A stretch of DNA of 64,000 nt from CAWCVR01 sp963799105 (GTDB lineage Bacteria; Acidobacteriota; Terriglobia; Bryobacterales; Bryobacteraceae). Below the pieces are notes generated by a model. The model searched no databases, had not been told where the DNA came from, and saw nothing but the letters and a program-made list of their open reading frames with translations. The stretch covers positions 124,001 through 188,000 of the forward strand of contig CAWCVR010000001.1 in NCBI GenBank assembly GCA_963799105.1. Reading direction: 5' to 3'. Shown here piece by piece: positions 8,335-18,179 of the stretch. A program made the position numbers and the translations under genes. Positions within the stretch are counted from its first letter, which is position 1; each line of letters starts with the position of its first letter.

Positions 8335-9402
8335 ATGGAGCAGAACCGCGAACGCTATCGCAAGCTTCCCGGACGGCGGCGGGGCTTCATTTTCGGCTCC
8401 AGCGTGTGGATGGGTTCCGACCATTTGCTGCTGGTTAAGTCCCAGCGCTTCCGCGAGGAGTACAAGCGATTCTATTTTCGCGACATCCAGGCCATCGTGA
8501 CGGCCAAGGCGCCGCGCTTCCACATTTCCACGCGCGCGGTGCTCATCGCCGCGCTGTGGTGTGCGGCGTACGGCCCGCTGGCGGTCGGGCTGGCCGCCGT
8601 GGGGCGACTCGGACTGGCCACCGCTGGGCGACTCGGCTGGTTTTTCTGGGTTGTGGCTGCGGCGCTGCCGATCGCCTGGGTGTACGTCTCCGCCTTCCGC
8701 AGTTGCCGCTGCCGCATCTACACCGCCGTCAGTTCCGAGGAACTCCCCTCGCTGTATCGCACCTGGACGGCCCGCCGCTTTCTGGCGAAAGTGGAACCCG
8801 CCGTGGCGCAGGCACAGGGCGCTATCGAAGGCAATTGGGCGGAGGCGGTGGACGACAAGCAGATCGGGCCGCCGGCCGAGGGCAGAATCGGGCTCATGAT
8901 GCCGGGCGCGGCCGCGCCGCTCGCGCCGCCTCCGCCACCGGCGCAAACGGCGCGCAACCCGGTATCGTTTTTCTTCGTCGCCAGCCTGTGCCTGGGAGGC
9001 CTCGCCGACCTGGTGACGTTACGCGCCAGCGTCAACGCCGGCCACTGGATTCTGATGGGTTTCCTGCTGCTGCAGATCGCCGCGGCGGTGGCCGTCGTGG
9101 TGCAGACCTACCAGGGCCTGTTGCGCCCGGCCATGCGCAACCTGGCGATCACCTTCCTGGCGTCCGTGGGCATCTGGTATTATGCGGTTCAAATGGCGGC
9201 AGGGTTCGCAATCAGCTACCAGAACGCCACCTCCCACGATCCCAAGGTGACTCAGGTCGAACTGGCGCCGTTGGCTCTGATCGGCTACCCGGTGTCGCGC
9301 GGGATCGCCGGCGGAATCGCCCTGGTGCTTGGCTTGGCGGGCGTGGCGCTGCTGCTGCGCCGGGAGCGGCCAGCCGAAGAGAAGGTTTCCTTCAATGTGT
9401 GA
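8335..9402 (+). CDS. Hypothetical multi-pass membrane protein
   Basis: A 355-residue protein I do not recognise. After about 60 polar, Arg-rich residues come two membrane helices (near 65-115), a soluble loop, a proline run (APPPPPA) and about four further hydrophobic segments to residue 345. ATG 8335 is two bases after the previous stop. Its position among zinc-finger, DUF4129-like and MoxR/DUF58 genes suggests a subunit of the same membrane system, but no family motif supports a function. It ends shortly before repeat S1. Confidence 0.6.
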   Translation: MEQNRERYRKLPGRRRGFIFGSSVWMGSDHLLLVKSQRFREEYKRFYFRDIQAIVTAKAPRFHISTRAVLIAALWCAAYGPLAVGLAAVGRLGLATAGRLGWFFWVVAAALPIAWVYVSAFRSCRCRIYTAVSSEELPSLYRTWTARRFLAKVEPAVAQAQGAIEGNWAEAVDDKQIGPPAEGRIGLMMPGAAAPLAPPPPPAQTARNPVSFFFVASLCLGGLADLVTLRASVNAGHWILMGFLLLQIAAAVAVVVQTYQGLLRPAMRNLAITFLASVGIWYYAVQMAAGFAISYQNATSHDPKVTQVELAPLALIGYPVSRGIAGGIALVLGLAGVALLLRRERPAEEKVSFNV

Positions 9403-9416
9403 GCGGGGCGAGCCGA

Positions 9417-9787
9417 TGTGGGGCAGGATGGCATCCCGCGGCCTCGCCCGGAGGGCACCCGCAACCGGCCTTCCGGCCCCTGCATGCTGCCGCCCAGGCA
9501 GGTTGCTAGGTCCTCGACCGTGTGATTTGGTGCCTTTGCCGGGCCGCTCGCTCACGCTCGCGGTTCCGACCGGAACCACGACCGTGAGGGAGTGGCCCGT
9601 GGCAAAGGAACAGTATCTTGCGGTCATGGCACTAATCTGCCCCTCATTGCAGCATCGCCGCAACCCGGCCAAGTGGGACGTTCCAACCCTCGGGGACCGG
9701 TTCATCACCCGCGCCGGCGAGCTTCGCCCGCCGGGCCGATTGCGGGTGCCCTTTGGGCGGGGCCGCAGGTTGACAACCTGCCCCACA
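9417..9787. repeat. S-family repeat element S1 interrupted by a P element
   Basis: The left end is TGTGGGGCAGG (9417) and the right end CCTGCCCCACA (to 9787), an inverted pair. Between them are short hairpins such as GCAGGTTGACAACCTGC near the right end. A 128-base P element (9507-9634) sits inside and splits it, so S1 without P is about 243 bases. It fills the 435-base gap between the membrane gene ending at 9402 and the zinc-finger gene at 9838. I see no gene in that gap. Confidence 0.65.
9507..9634 (+). repeat. P-family 128-bp inverted-repeat element, copy P1
   Basis: A 128-base element with imperfect ends (TAGGTC...GGCACTA). Its core is a long inverted repeat formed by GGGCCGCTCGCTCACGCTCG and a partner about 20 bases later. 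The other copy lies at 46765-46892 in the opposite orientation and has exactly the same length. P1 is nested inside S1, so it arrived after S1. No coding potential of its own. Confidence 0.75.
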
Positions 9788-9837
9788 GAATCGTCGCAAC
9801 TCGCGAAGAAATCGCCGCATACCAGTGCATGCTTCTT

Positions 9838-10149
9838 ATGACCAGCCCGCCCATCCAAAATCGTTGCTGGAATCACGAGGCGCGCGAGGCGGTGTGCCGG
9901 TGCCCGCAGTGCGGGCGCAGTTTCTGCCGCGAGTGCGTCACCGAGCACGATACCCGGCTGTTATGCGCCGCGTGCCTCCGCAACGCGGCGCAGGCCGGGG
10001 CGGACCGGCGCGGCAGGCTGCGCCGTCTGTCGGCCGCGGGCCTGACGCTGGCCGGCGTGGCGCTGGCCTGGGCCATCTTCTTCGGGGCCGCCGAAGGCAT
10101 CATCACCGTCACCGAGCGCTTGGAACGCATGGCATGGCAAGGCCGTTAG
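9838..10149 (+). CDS. Small B-box-type zinc-finger membrane protein
   Basis: A 103-residue protein. The N-terminal Cys/His cluster CWNHEAREAVCRCPQCGRSF, CRECVTEHDTRLLCAACL is a B-box-like zinc finger. One membrane helix lies near residues 66-86. It repeats the finger seen in the gene at 7757-8332. ATG 9838 is preferred; an ATG at 9829 in frame adds three residues. Its 3' end overlaps the next gene by 16 bases, implying translational coupling. A role as a metal-binding adaptor of the membrane cluster is inference. Confidence 0.65.
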   Translation: MTSPPIQNRCWNHEAREAVCRCPQCGRSFCRECVTEHDTRLLCAACLRNAAQAGADRRGRLRRLSAAGLTLAGVALAWAIFFGAAEGIITVTERLERMAWQGR

Positions 10150-11756
10150 AACAGCCCGGGCCGCTCGCGCTGCTGGAAGACGCCGCGCACCTGCTGCGCC
10201 GCGCTCCGCTCGATACCTTGCTGTGCCACTGGATCGGCAGTGTGCCGTTGGCCCTGGGGCTGCTGGTTTTCTGGAACCGCCTGACGCACCCGCCCGTGCC
10301 GGATCTCGCCTGCGCCGCGGAATCGCTGGCGGTGGCGCTGCTGCTGATCTGGATGAACTGCTGGCGCGCGGTGTTCGCCGGCCGCTTGCACCGCCAACTC
10401 AGCGGCGCCCCCGAGCGGCCGTGGAACCGGCGGAGGGTCTGGCGCCTGGTGGGCAATCAGGCGTTTCTCGGGGCCACGAAACTGCCGATGCTGCCCATCG
10501 CGCTGGCGGCCGTGTACCCGTTCGCCCGCGTGGTGGCGTTCTACCGCTATGCCCCGGTGCTGGCGGACCGCGAGGACCTGGACCCGATCGAGGCGATCTC
10601 CCAGGCGCGGCGCCTTTCGGGCATCGACAGGTTCCAGTGCTTCCTGCTGCAGACCCTGCTGCTGCTGCTGTCGCTCGTCGCCTTGCTGAATGTCACGCTG
10701 GTTTTCGCCACTTTGCCGCAACTCGTCAAGATGCTGACGGGGTACGAGTCGGTATTCAGCCGCGCCGGCGAGAGCTACATCTGGAACCGTCTCTTCCTGC
10801 TGCTGGTGCTGGCCGCGACCTGGCTGGTTTTCGATCCCTTCGTGCAGGCGGTCTATTGTCTGCGCTGCTTCCAGGGAGAGTCGATGGGGACCGGCGAGGA
10901 TTTGCGCGCCGGCCTCAGGCGCGTGCGCGCGGCCATGGCCAAGGGAGCGGCGGCGGCCGCGGTGGCGCTGGCGCTGGCGGTGTTGCCGATTGCGGCGCGG
11001 GCGGCCGATTCCGTGGCTCCGCGGGAACTGGAACGGGCCGTGCGCCAGACCATGCAATCGCCCGAGTACAACTGGAGGATTCCTCCGCCGGCCACCGCCG
11101 TCTCCGATACGCCCTGGATCATCCTGGCGACGGATCGCGCCATCGCCGCCGTGCAGTCCGCGGTCAAGTGGATGGGGATGGAAATCGCCAAGCTGCTGCG
11201 GTGGATCTTCGGCGGGCTGGGCCTGGGATCCCTACCGGGCGGACAGGCGCCGGCCGCCGCGTTGCACTGGAGCGTCTGGGCGATGATCGGGCTGGCGCTG
11301 GCGATGGCGGGTTGGGTGCTTTGGCGTGCCCACAGGCTGCGCCGCATCAAAACCACAACCGCCGCGCGTCCTTCCGCCGCGGCCATCAAGCTGGACGATG
11401 AAGGGCTCACCGCCGACCGCCTCCCCGAAGCCGGATGGCTGGAGATGGCGGAACGCGCGATGGCCGAAGGGAACTTGCGCCTGGCGTTGCGGGCGTTCTT
11501 TCTGGCCAACCTGGCATGGCTGGGACGGCGGGAGTTCCTCGGCATCCATCCCGGCAAGACCAACCGCGAATTCGAGATGGAACTGCGGCGCCGGGCGCGG
11601 GAGGCGCCGGAAGCGCGCGAGCTGTTCTCCGCGAACGTGCGGGCATTCGAACGCGCGTGGTACGGCCTGCACGAAGTTCTCCAGGAGGACGCCGAACGGT
11701 TCCGCCAGCGGGCGGAAGAAATCAAGACTCTTTTGAGCGCCGGAGCCGCCGCATGA
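10134..11756 (+). CDS. DUF4129-type multi-pass membrane protein
   Basis: A 540-residue protein. The N-terminal half has five or six hydrophobic segments, the middle is a short extracytoplasmic-looking region, and another helix lies near 380-400. The C-terminal soluble domain (about 430-535) has the features of DUF4129: AERAMAEGNLRLALRAFFLANLAWLGRR and FERAWYG. DUF4129 proteins commonly sit beside MoxR and DUF58 genes, as here, and some are transglutaminase-linked. It overlaps the previous gene by 16 bases and the next by four (ATGA). The precise role is unknown. Confidence 0.7.
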   Translation: MARPLEQPGPLALLEDAAHLLRRAPLDTLLCHWIGSVPLALGLLVFWNRLTHPPVPDLACAAESLAVALLLIWMNCWRAVFAGRLHRQLSGAPERPWNRRRVWRLVGNQAFLGATKLPMLPIALAAVYPFARVVAFYRYAPVLADREDLDPIEAISQARRLSGIDRFQCFLLQTLLLLLSLVALLNVTLVFATLPQLVKMLTGYESVFSRAGESYIWNRLFLLLVLAATWLVFDPFVQAVYCLRCFQGESMGTGEDLRAGLRRVRAAMAKGAAAAAVALALAVLPIAARAADSVAPRELERAVRQTMQSPEYNWRIPPPATAVSDTPWIILATDRAIAAVQSAVKWMGMEIAKLLRWIFGGLGLGSLPGGQAPAAALHWSVWAMIGLALAMAGWVLWRAHRLRRIKTTTAARPSAAAIKLDDEGLTADRLPEAGWLEMAERAMAEGNLRLALRAFFLANLAWLGRREFLGIHPGKTNREFEMELRRRAREAPEARELFSANVRAFERAWYGLHEVLQEDAERFRQRAEEIKTLLSAGAAA

Positions 11757-12861
11757 GCCGCGCGTCGAGATCGTGGGCGCTGGCGCTGGCGGCCGCGGCG
11801 GTCTTCCTGTGGGGCGTGATCGGCCTGTTCAACCGGCAGTTTGCCTCGGGCGAGCTCTACCCGGAATTCTCCACCATGCGCACCGACGGCATGGGCGCCA
11901 GGCTGCTCTTCGACAGCCTGGGGAAGCTGCCGGGGATCACGGTGGAGCGCAGTTTCCTGCCATTCGAGTTTTTGCCGCGCGATGGCGCCACGCTGGTGCT
12001 GCTGGGGATGAAGCCGATGCAGGTGGACTGGAATTACGCTCTCTTCCTCGGTCCGGTGGAGCGGATGGCCGCGCGCGGCAACCGGGTGGTGGTGGCCATG
12101 TGGATCGATCCCGACGGCTCCCGGCCCACGCAAGCGGACCTCGACCATCCGGAGGAGCCGAAGGCCAAGGACGCGAAGCAGAAACCCAAAGCGGCGACTC
12201 CTCAGGACCCGCCCATCCGGACTATGTGGAAGGTGAGCCTCAAAATCGACTCCGACGCGAAGAACCCGCACCCGCTTTATTTCGGCCAGGCCGAAGGCTG
12301 GAGGGTCCGCGAGCAGATCGGCTCGAAGATTCTGGCCATCGAACGCGATTTCGGCAAGGGCAGCGTGGTGTTGATGGCGGAAAGCTCGGACTTCACGAAT
12401 CAATCCGCGGTCGCCCTGGACCGCCTGCGGCAAGTGGCCGAGGCGCTCGGCGGGTACCGGCGGATCGTCTTCGACGAGGAGCACCTGGGTATTGCCGAAT
12501 CGGGGAGCGTGGTGGGACTGGCGCGCCAGTTCCGTCTGATGGGCCTGGCCATCGGGCTGGCGCTGTCGGCGGTGCTGTTCATCTGGAGGAGCGCATCCAG
12601 CTTTCCCCCGCCCGAGCCGGCCCGCGCGGGCGAGCGCTCGATCGGGAGGACCTCGCAGGCCGGGCTGCTGACGCTCTTGAAGCGGCACATTCCACCCGCG
12701 CAATTGGCCGCGGTCTGCTGGCGGGAGTGGCTGAGCGCGAACGGGGGTGAGGTTTCGCCCGAGCGCCGGAAGCGGGCCGAAGACATCCTGGCCGCCTCGG
12801 CCGGGCGGCCGGTGGAGGCCACGCGCGAAATCCAGGCTCTGTTGCACGCGAAAGGAGAACT

Positions 12862-12865
<4 letters not shown>
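11753..12865 (+). CDS. DUF4350-type membrane-anchored protein
   Basis: A 370-residue protein with an N-terminal helix (about 7-26), a large extracytoplasmic domain, a second helix near 260-280 and a cytoplasmic tail of about 90 residues. The DUF4350-like part includes STMRTDGMGARLLFDSL and the later YRRIVFDEEHLG. DUF4350 proteins accompany MoxR/DUF58 clusters in several phyla. The start ATG overlaps the previous stop as ATGA and the stop overlaps the TTG start of moxR, so it is tightly coupled to both. Function unknown. Confidence 0.72.
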
Positions 12866-13821
<956 letters not shown>

Positions 13822-13870
13822 AGCCACGCCTTGTCCCGCTGCGCAGCGAGTCCCCTGCACGCGCCGGTTC

Positions 13871-14187
13871 TGTGGGGCAGGTTTTCAACCTACGGCCGAT
13901 TTTTAATCGGCCAGGCGAGCGAAGCTCGCCTGTGTTGGCGAGCACCCGTCCCCCGAGGCCCGGGAAACCCGAGTGGCCCGGCCGCGTACAAACCCCGGCG
14001 GGCGGATTAGCGGGTTACCCCCTTGGGGTCCGCCGCAGGTTGACAACCTGCCCGGCAGAGCGGCATAGCCGCAACCGAACCGCGCGGGATGTTCCGGGCT
14101 GCCGGGGGCCAGTTCGTCTCGCGCGCAGGCGAGACCAGCTCGCCGGGCGGGTTGAAAACCCGCCGCAGGCTGAAAGCCTGCCCCACA
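13871..14187. repeat. S-family repeat element S2, a dense hairpin array
   Basis: A 317-base non-coding block with ends TGTGGGGCAGG and CCTGCCCCACA. It contains at least six short hairpins in a row: GGCCGATTTTTAATCGGCC, GGCGAGCGAAGCTCGCC, GCAGGTTGACAACCTGC, GGCGAGACCAGCTCGCC, GCGGGTTGAAAACCCGC and GCAGGCTGAAAGCCTGC. It fills the 415-base gap between moxR and DUF58, inside what is otherwise an overlapping operon. No gene is seen here. Confidence 0.7.
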
Positions 14188-14236
14188 TAAGACCGGCGCG
14201 GCGCGCGACAAAGCATGGACGTGCGGAGGGTCCGCC

Positions 14237-15536
14237 GTGCTAGCTCCCGCTCCACGTCTGCTGCTGGTTTCCGTGGCGGTGGCGCTGCCGCTGGCCTCGC
14301 TCGGCGGGATGTTCCCGAGCATGACCGTGGCCTGCGTTGCGGGTTTGGTGGCTTGCGCCGCGGTGGCGATGTACGATGCGGTTGCGGCCCTGCGGCACAT
14401 TGCCGGAATTTCGCTGAGCGCTCCGCCCTTCATTCGCTTCACCAAGGACGTGGCGGCGGCGTTCCCGGTCACCATCGAAAACCGCGGAGACGCGGCCTGC
14501 CTGCTGCGCCTGGGCGTCATCCCGCCACCGGGCATCGAGACCGATTCGCCGGTGCTCGATGTGTCCGCTCCGCCCGGCGCGTCGCAAGTGGAGTGGCCGT
14601 GCACCGGCCGTGCGCGCGGCGATCATCCCCTGCGGGAACTGCACGTGGAAGCCGGTTCGCCGCTGGGCCTGTGGCTGGCCCGCCAGCCGCGGCCGCTGGA
14701 GTTTTCCTTCCGCGTCTATCCCAACCTGCGCGACCACGCCACGGCGGGGCTGTTCCTGCGCACCGCCAATACCGGCCTGCGCGTGCGGCGGCAGGTGGGG
14801 AAGGGCAGGGAATTCGAGCACCTGCGCCATTACCTGCCGGGCGACAGTTTCGAAGACATCCACTGGAAGGCCACCGCCAAGCGGGGCTTTCCGGCGGTGA
14901 AGCTGTACCGCGTGGAGCACGCGCAGGAAGTTTACGCGATCCTGGATTCGTCGCGGCTGTCGGCGCGCGAAGGGATTCTGGAATCCTTCGTGGACGCGGC
15001 TTTGCACCTGGCGCTGGTGGCGGAGAAGCAGGGCGACCGCTTCGGACTGGTGACGTTCAGCGACCGCACTCATAAGTTCGTGCGCGCCCGCAACGGCATG
15101 GACCATTTCCGGCTGTGCCGCGAGACCATTTACAATCTGCGGGCGGAGCGCGTGAGCCCCGATTTTCGCGACGTCTTCACCAGCCTGCAGCTCAATCTGC
15201 GGCGGCGCTCGCTGCTGGTCTTCTTCACGTCGCTTGACGACGCGCTGCTGGCCGAAGTCTTCGAGCGCGACATCCCGCTGCTGGCGCGGCGCCACCTGGT
15301 GCTGGTCAACGTGCGGCGCAACCGCGGCCCTGCATCCGCTCTACACCGGCGAGCCGCCCGCCGACCGGGATGCGCTCTACTCCGGCCTGGCCGGCCAGAT
15401 CTTGTGCAACCGCATGCGCGCGCTCCGGATCGCCTTGCAGAACCGCGGCGTGAAGCTGACCGTCACGGACGCCGAGCGCATCAAGACGCAGGTGGCGTCG
15501 GGTTACCTGGACGTGAAGCGGAGGCAGGCTCTATGA
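14237..15536 (+). pseudogene. DUF58-domain protein, one-base frameshift near the 3' end
   Basis: A DUF58 protein with two N-terminal membrane helices. The domain hallmark GREFEHLRHYLPGDSFEDIH is followed by WKATAKRG and a VWA-like region (SLLVFFTSLDD). The GTG start at 14237 follows GGAGGG. The frame is lost near 15326 in CGCGGCCC. One base fewer would join ...LVNVRRN to ALHPLYTGEPPADRDALYSG and reach TGA at 15536, giving 432 residues. That stop overlaps the next ATG, as the other genes of this operon do. The shift is therefore an extra base, either a sequence error or a recent mutation. DUF58 proteins are the usual partners of MoxR. Confidence 0.8.
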
Positions 15537-16513
15537 TCATCGATCTTCCGCGCTTCGTAGCGGCGGAACGGGCCTACTGGGACGAGTTGCACGCCGTGCT
15601 GGCGAAGATGGAAACCGAGCCGGAGCGGCGCCTGCCGCTGGCCGAAATCGAGCGTCTGCACTACCTGTACGAGCGCTGCTCCTCCGACCTGTCGCGGCTG
15701 GACACCTTCGCCACCGAGCCGGGGCTGCGGGCGTTTCTGGAATCGCTGGTATCGCGCGCGTACTCGGAAATCCACGAAACCCGCGCCCCCGTTAAGATTC
15801 GCTGGAAGAACGCCGTGCTCGAGTTTCCACGGGCGTTCCGGCGTCATCTGGCGGCGTTCCGGCTGGCGGTGGGGGTCACCTTGCTGGGGTGCGCCTTCGG
15901 CTGGTTCGCGCTGCACGTGGACCCGCGCAACAAGGCGATCCTGATGCCGTTTTCCGGCCTGATGGTCCCGCCCGCGGAGCGCGTCGCCAAGGAAGAGAGC
16001 GCCAAGGAGGACCCGCTCAAAGGCGTCAAGGCATCCTTCGCCGCGCAACTGATGACGCACAATACCCAGGTGACCGTGATGGCCCTGGCGCTGGGCGTGA
16101 CGTACGGCGCGGGAACGCTGATCCTGCTGTTCTACAACGGGGTGATTCTGGGCGCGGTGGCGACGGATTACATCGTGGGCGGGCAGGGCGTTTTTCTGGC
16201 GGGCTGGCTGCTGCCGCACGGGTCCATCGAGATCCCGGCGATTCTGCTGGGCGGACAGGCGGGCTTCATCCTGGCCGGCGCGCTGATCGGATGGGGCGAC
16301 CGCACGCCGCGCGTCCGGAGGTTGCGGGCGGTCTCGGGCGACCTGGTGGCCATCGTGGCGGGCGCGGCGGTGCTGCTGATCTGGGCGGGCATCGTGGAAG
16401 CGTTCGTGTCGCAATATCACCAGCCGGTGATTCCGTACGGTCTGAAGATCGCCTTCGGGTTGTGCGAACTGGCGGCGCTTTCCTTCTTCCTGGGATGGGT
16501 GGGCCGCGAATGA
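15533..16513 (+). CDS. SpoIIM-family membrane protein (DUF95)
   Basis: A 326-residue protein starting at ATG 15533, overlapping the DUF58 stop by four bases. After about 100 soluble residues there are five or six membrane helices typical of the SpoIIM/DUF95 family, with blocks VMALALGVTYGAGTLILLFY and LLPHGSIEIPAILLGGQAGF. In Bacillus, SpoIIM takes part in peptidoglycan remodelling during engulfment. In non-sporulating bacteria the same family is usually tied to MoxR-DUF58-RDD clusters, as here, with unknown role. Confidence 0.83.
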   Translation: MIIDLPRFVAAERAYWDELHAVLAKMETEPERRLPLAEIERLHYLYERCSSDLSRLDTFATEPGLRAFLESLVSRAYSEIHETRAPVKIRWKNAVLEFPRAFRRHLAAFRLAVGVTLLGCAFGWFALHVDPRNKAILMPFSGLMVPPAERVAKEESAKEDPLKGVKASFAAQLMTHNTQVTVMALALGVTYGAGTLILLFYNGVILGAVATDYIVGGQGVFLAGWLLPHGSIEIPAILLGGQAGFILAGALIGWGDRTPRVRRLRAVSGDLVAIVAGAAVLLIWAGIVEAFVSQYHQPVIPYGLKIAFGLCELAALSFFLGWVGRE

Positions 16514-17280
16514 GCGAAGGGCGCGCCACATCGCTCACCATCGAAACGCCCGAGGGCGTGGAGTTTTCGTACGATCTCGCCTCGCCGGTGACGCGCGCAC
16601 TGGCCTGGATGGTGGATGCCGCGGCGATCATTGCGCTTTCCAAAGGGGCGGGCAAAGCCTGCGAGTGGCTGGCGAAGGTGAACCAGGATTGGGGCACCGC
16701 CATCTCCGTGATTCTCTATTTCGCGATCTCGGTGGGCTATGGGATCGCGCTGGAATGGCGGTGGCACGGCCAGACTCTCGGCAAGCGGGTGGTGGGCCTG
16801 CGCGTGGTGGATGCCCAGGGCCTGCGCTTGCAGCTTTCGCAGGTGATTCTGCGCAACCTGCTGCGGCTGGTGGACATGCTGCCCGCGATCTACCTGGTAG
16901 GCGGCCTGGCCTGCTTCTTCAGCCGCAATTGCCAGCGGCTGGGCGACCTGGCGGCGGGCACCATCGTGGCCCGCATTCGCACGCCGCAAGCTCCCGATCT
17001 GGAGCAAATTGCGCCGGCCAAGTACAATTCCCTGCTGGCGTATCCGCACCTGGCCGCGAGGCTGCGAAGTCTCGCGAGCGCGGAGGCGGTGAGCATCGCC
17101 GTGCGGGCCGTATCGCGGCGAGACGGCTACGAGCCGCTGGCGCGCATCGAGCTGTTCGGGGACCTGGCGGAGTATTTCCAGGGGCTAGTTAAGTTTCCCG
17201 AGGCGGCGCGCGAGGGACTTACCGGCGAGCAGTATGTTAGGAGCGTGCTGCGGGTGATTTATGGGGGCGGGAGAGGGTGA
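16510..17280 (+). CDS. RDD-family membrane protein
   Basis: A 256-residue protein, coupled to the SpoIIM gene by an ATGA overlap. The RDD domain occupies about residues 22-150: SPVTRALAWMVDAAAI, then GQTLGKRVVGLRVVDAQG, then NLLRLVDMLPAIYLVG. Three helices are predicted, and a soluble tail of about 100 residues follows. It is the last gene of the 7.1-17.3 kb membrane cluster; the next reading frames form an unrelated toxin-antitoxin pair. Confidence 0.83.
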   Translation: MSEGRATSLTIETPEGVEFSYDLASPVTRALAWMVDAAAIIALSKGAGKACEWLAKVNQDWGTAISVILYFAISVGYGIALEWRWHGQTLGKRVVGLRVVDAQGLRLQLSQVILRNLLRLVDMLPAIYLVGGLACFFSRNCQRLGDLAAGTIVARIRTPQAPDLEQIAPAKYNSLLAYPHLAARLRSLASAEAVSIAVRAVSRRDGYEPLARIELFGDLAEYFQGLVKFPEAAREGLTGEQYVRSVLRVIYGGGRG

Positions 17281-17327
17281 CAACGGGGCGCGCATCCGAT
17301 AATGTGAGAGGAGAGGGGGTGTACGCC

Positions 17328-17567
17328 ATGAACGTATCCATCGAAATTCCCGACGACCGCGCCGCCCGCTTTCAAGAGCTGGCGCACGCCCGCGGCCTGA
17401 CCGTGGACCGCTGGTTGCTGGAACTCGCCGAGCAGAGCGCGCCGGCGTTGCCGGATGAGATCTCTCGCAAGCGCACGTTTGCCGCGGTGTGCGCGAAGGT
17501 CAGGGGTCTGGCGGACGACCTGGATTTCACCCGCGATCCGTCCCCCGGCCGTCCCATCGTTCTATGA
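17328..17567 (+). CDS. Antitoxin of a VapBC-type module
   Basis: A 79-residue protein directly upstream of a PIN toxin and overlapping it by four bases (ATGA). The N-terminal MNVSIEIPDDRAARFQELAHARG region resembles a ribbon-helix-helix DNA-binding fold. The C-terminal part (ADDLDFTRDPSPGRPIVL) is the likely toxin-binding tail. ATG 17328 is chosen over an in-frame upstream ATG because it follows the purine-rich GAGAGGAGAGGGGG. Antitoxins of this kind repress their own promoter (family knowledge). Confidence 0.75.
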   Translation: MNVSIEIPDDRAARFQELAHARGLTVDRWLLELAEQSAPALPDEISRKRTFAAVCAKVRGLADDLDFTRDPSPGRPIVL

Positions 17568-17992
17568 GCGGTTTTCTGCTCGACACGAACATCCCGTCGG
17601 AGATGATTCGCACCCGCCCGGACCCTCGGGTGGATGCCTGGGTTTCCGCGCAGGAAGACGCAGTCCTTCATTTGAGTGTTATCACCATAGGCGAGCTACG
17701 GAAGGGGATTACCGTCCTGCCCAAGGGCAAACGGCGATCCCGGCTTCAAGATTGGCTCGAGGGCGAGGTCCTGCCACTGTTCACGGGGCGGATACTGCCC
17801 GTGACGCAGGCTATCGCCGACCGATGGGGCGTGTTGAGCGCCCAGCGCCAAGTAGCTGGCCGCCCGCTCAGTATGGCGGACGGCATTTTGGCAGCCACAG
17901 CGCTGGAGCACGGTCTGACGATGGTGACGCGAAATGTCAGGGACTACGAGGGCCTGGGCGTTGAGATCTTGAGTCCGTGGGATGCGGTGTAG
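17564..17992 (+). CDS. vapC: VapC-type PIN-domain toxin (ribonuclease)
   Basis: A 142-residue PIN ribonuclease. The acidic active-site residues are visible: Asp7 in FLLDTNIPSE, Glu in ITIGELRKG, Asp in MADGILAATA and the final Asp in TRNVRDYEGLG. PIN toxins cleave RNA using Mg2+ or Mn2+. The gene appears intact. It is translationally coupled to its antitoxin and is the first of several toxin-antitoxin modules in 17.3-25.4 kb. The 187 bases after it hold no gene. Confidence 0.9.
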   Translation: MSGFLLDTNIPSEMIRTRPDPRVDAWVSAQEDAVLHLSVITIGELRKGITVLPKGKRRSRLQDWLEGEVLPLFTGRILPVTQAIADRWGVLSAQRQVAGRPLSMADGILAATALEHGLTMVTRNVRDYEGLGVEILSPWDAV

Positions 17993-18179
17993 CGGCATTT
18001 GGCTTCGGGGCGCGTCACCGTTCGGCTGGAGTTGGAAGGAGACTTCTTGCCAGGCAATCTCGCGCTATCCTCCGGAACGCGGTTGGAGACCGCGGCCGGC
18101 ACAGGTACTTTCTGGCGACGTTCCGGACGGATGCCGGGCCTGTCCGGAGGTGTTCTGCGTGAGCGGAGCCTTCACACTC

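Noticed and set aside
13871..14187. CRISPR array
   Set aside because: The hairpins differ in sequence and spacing, there are no identical repeats with unique spacers, and no cas genes are nearby.
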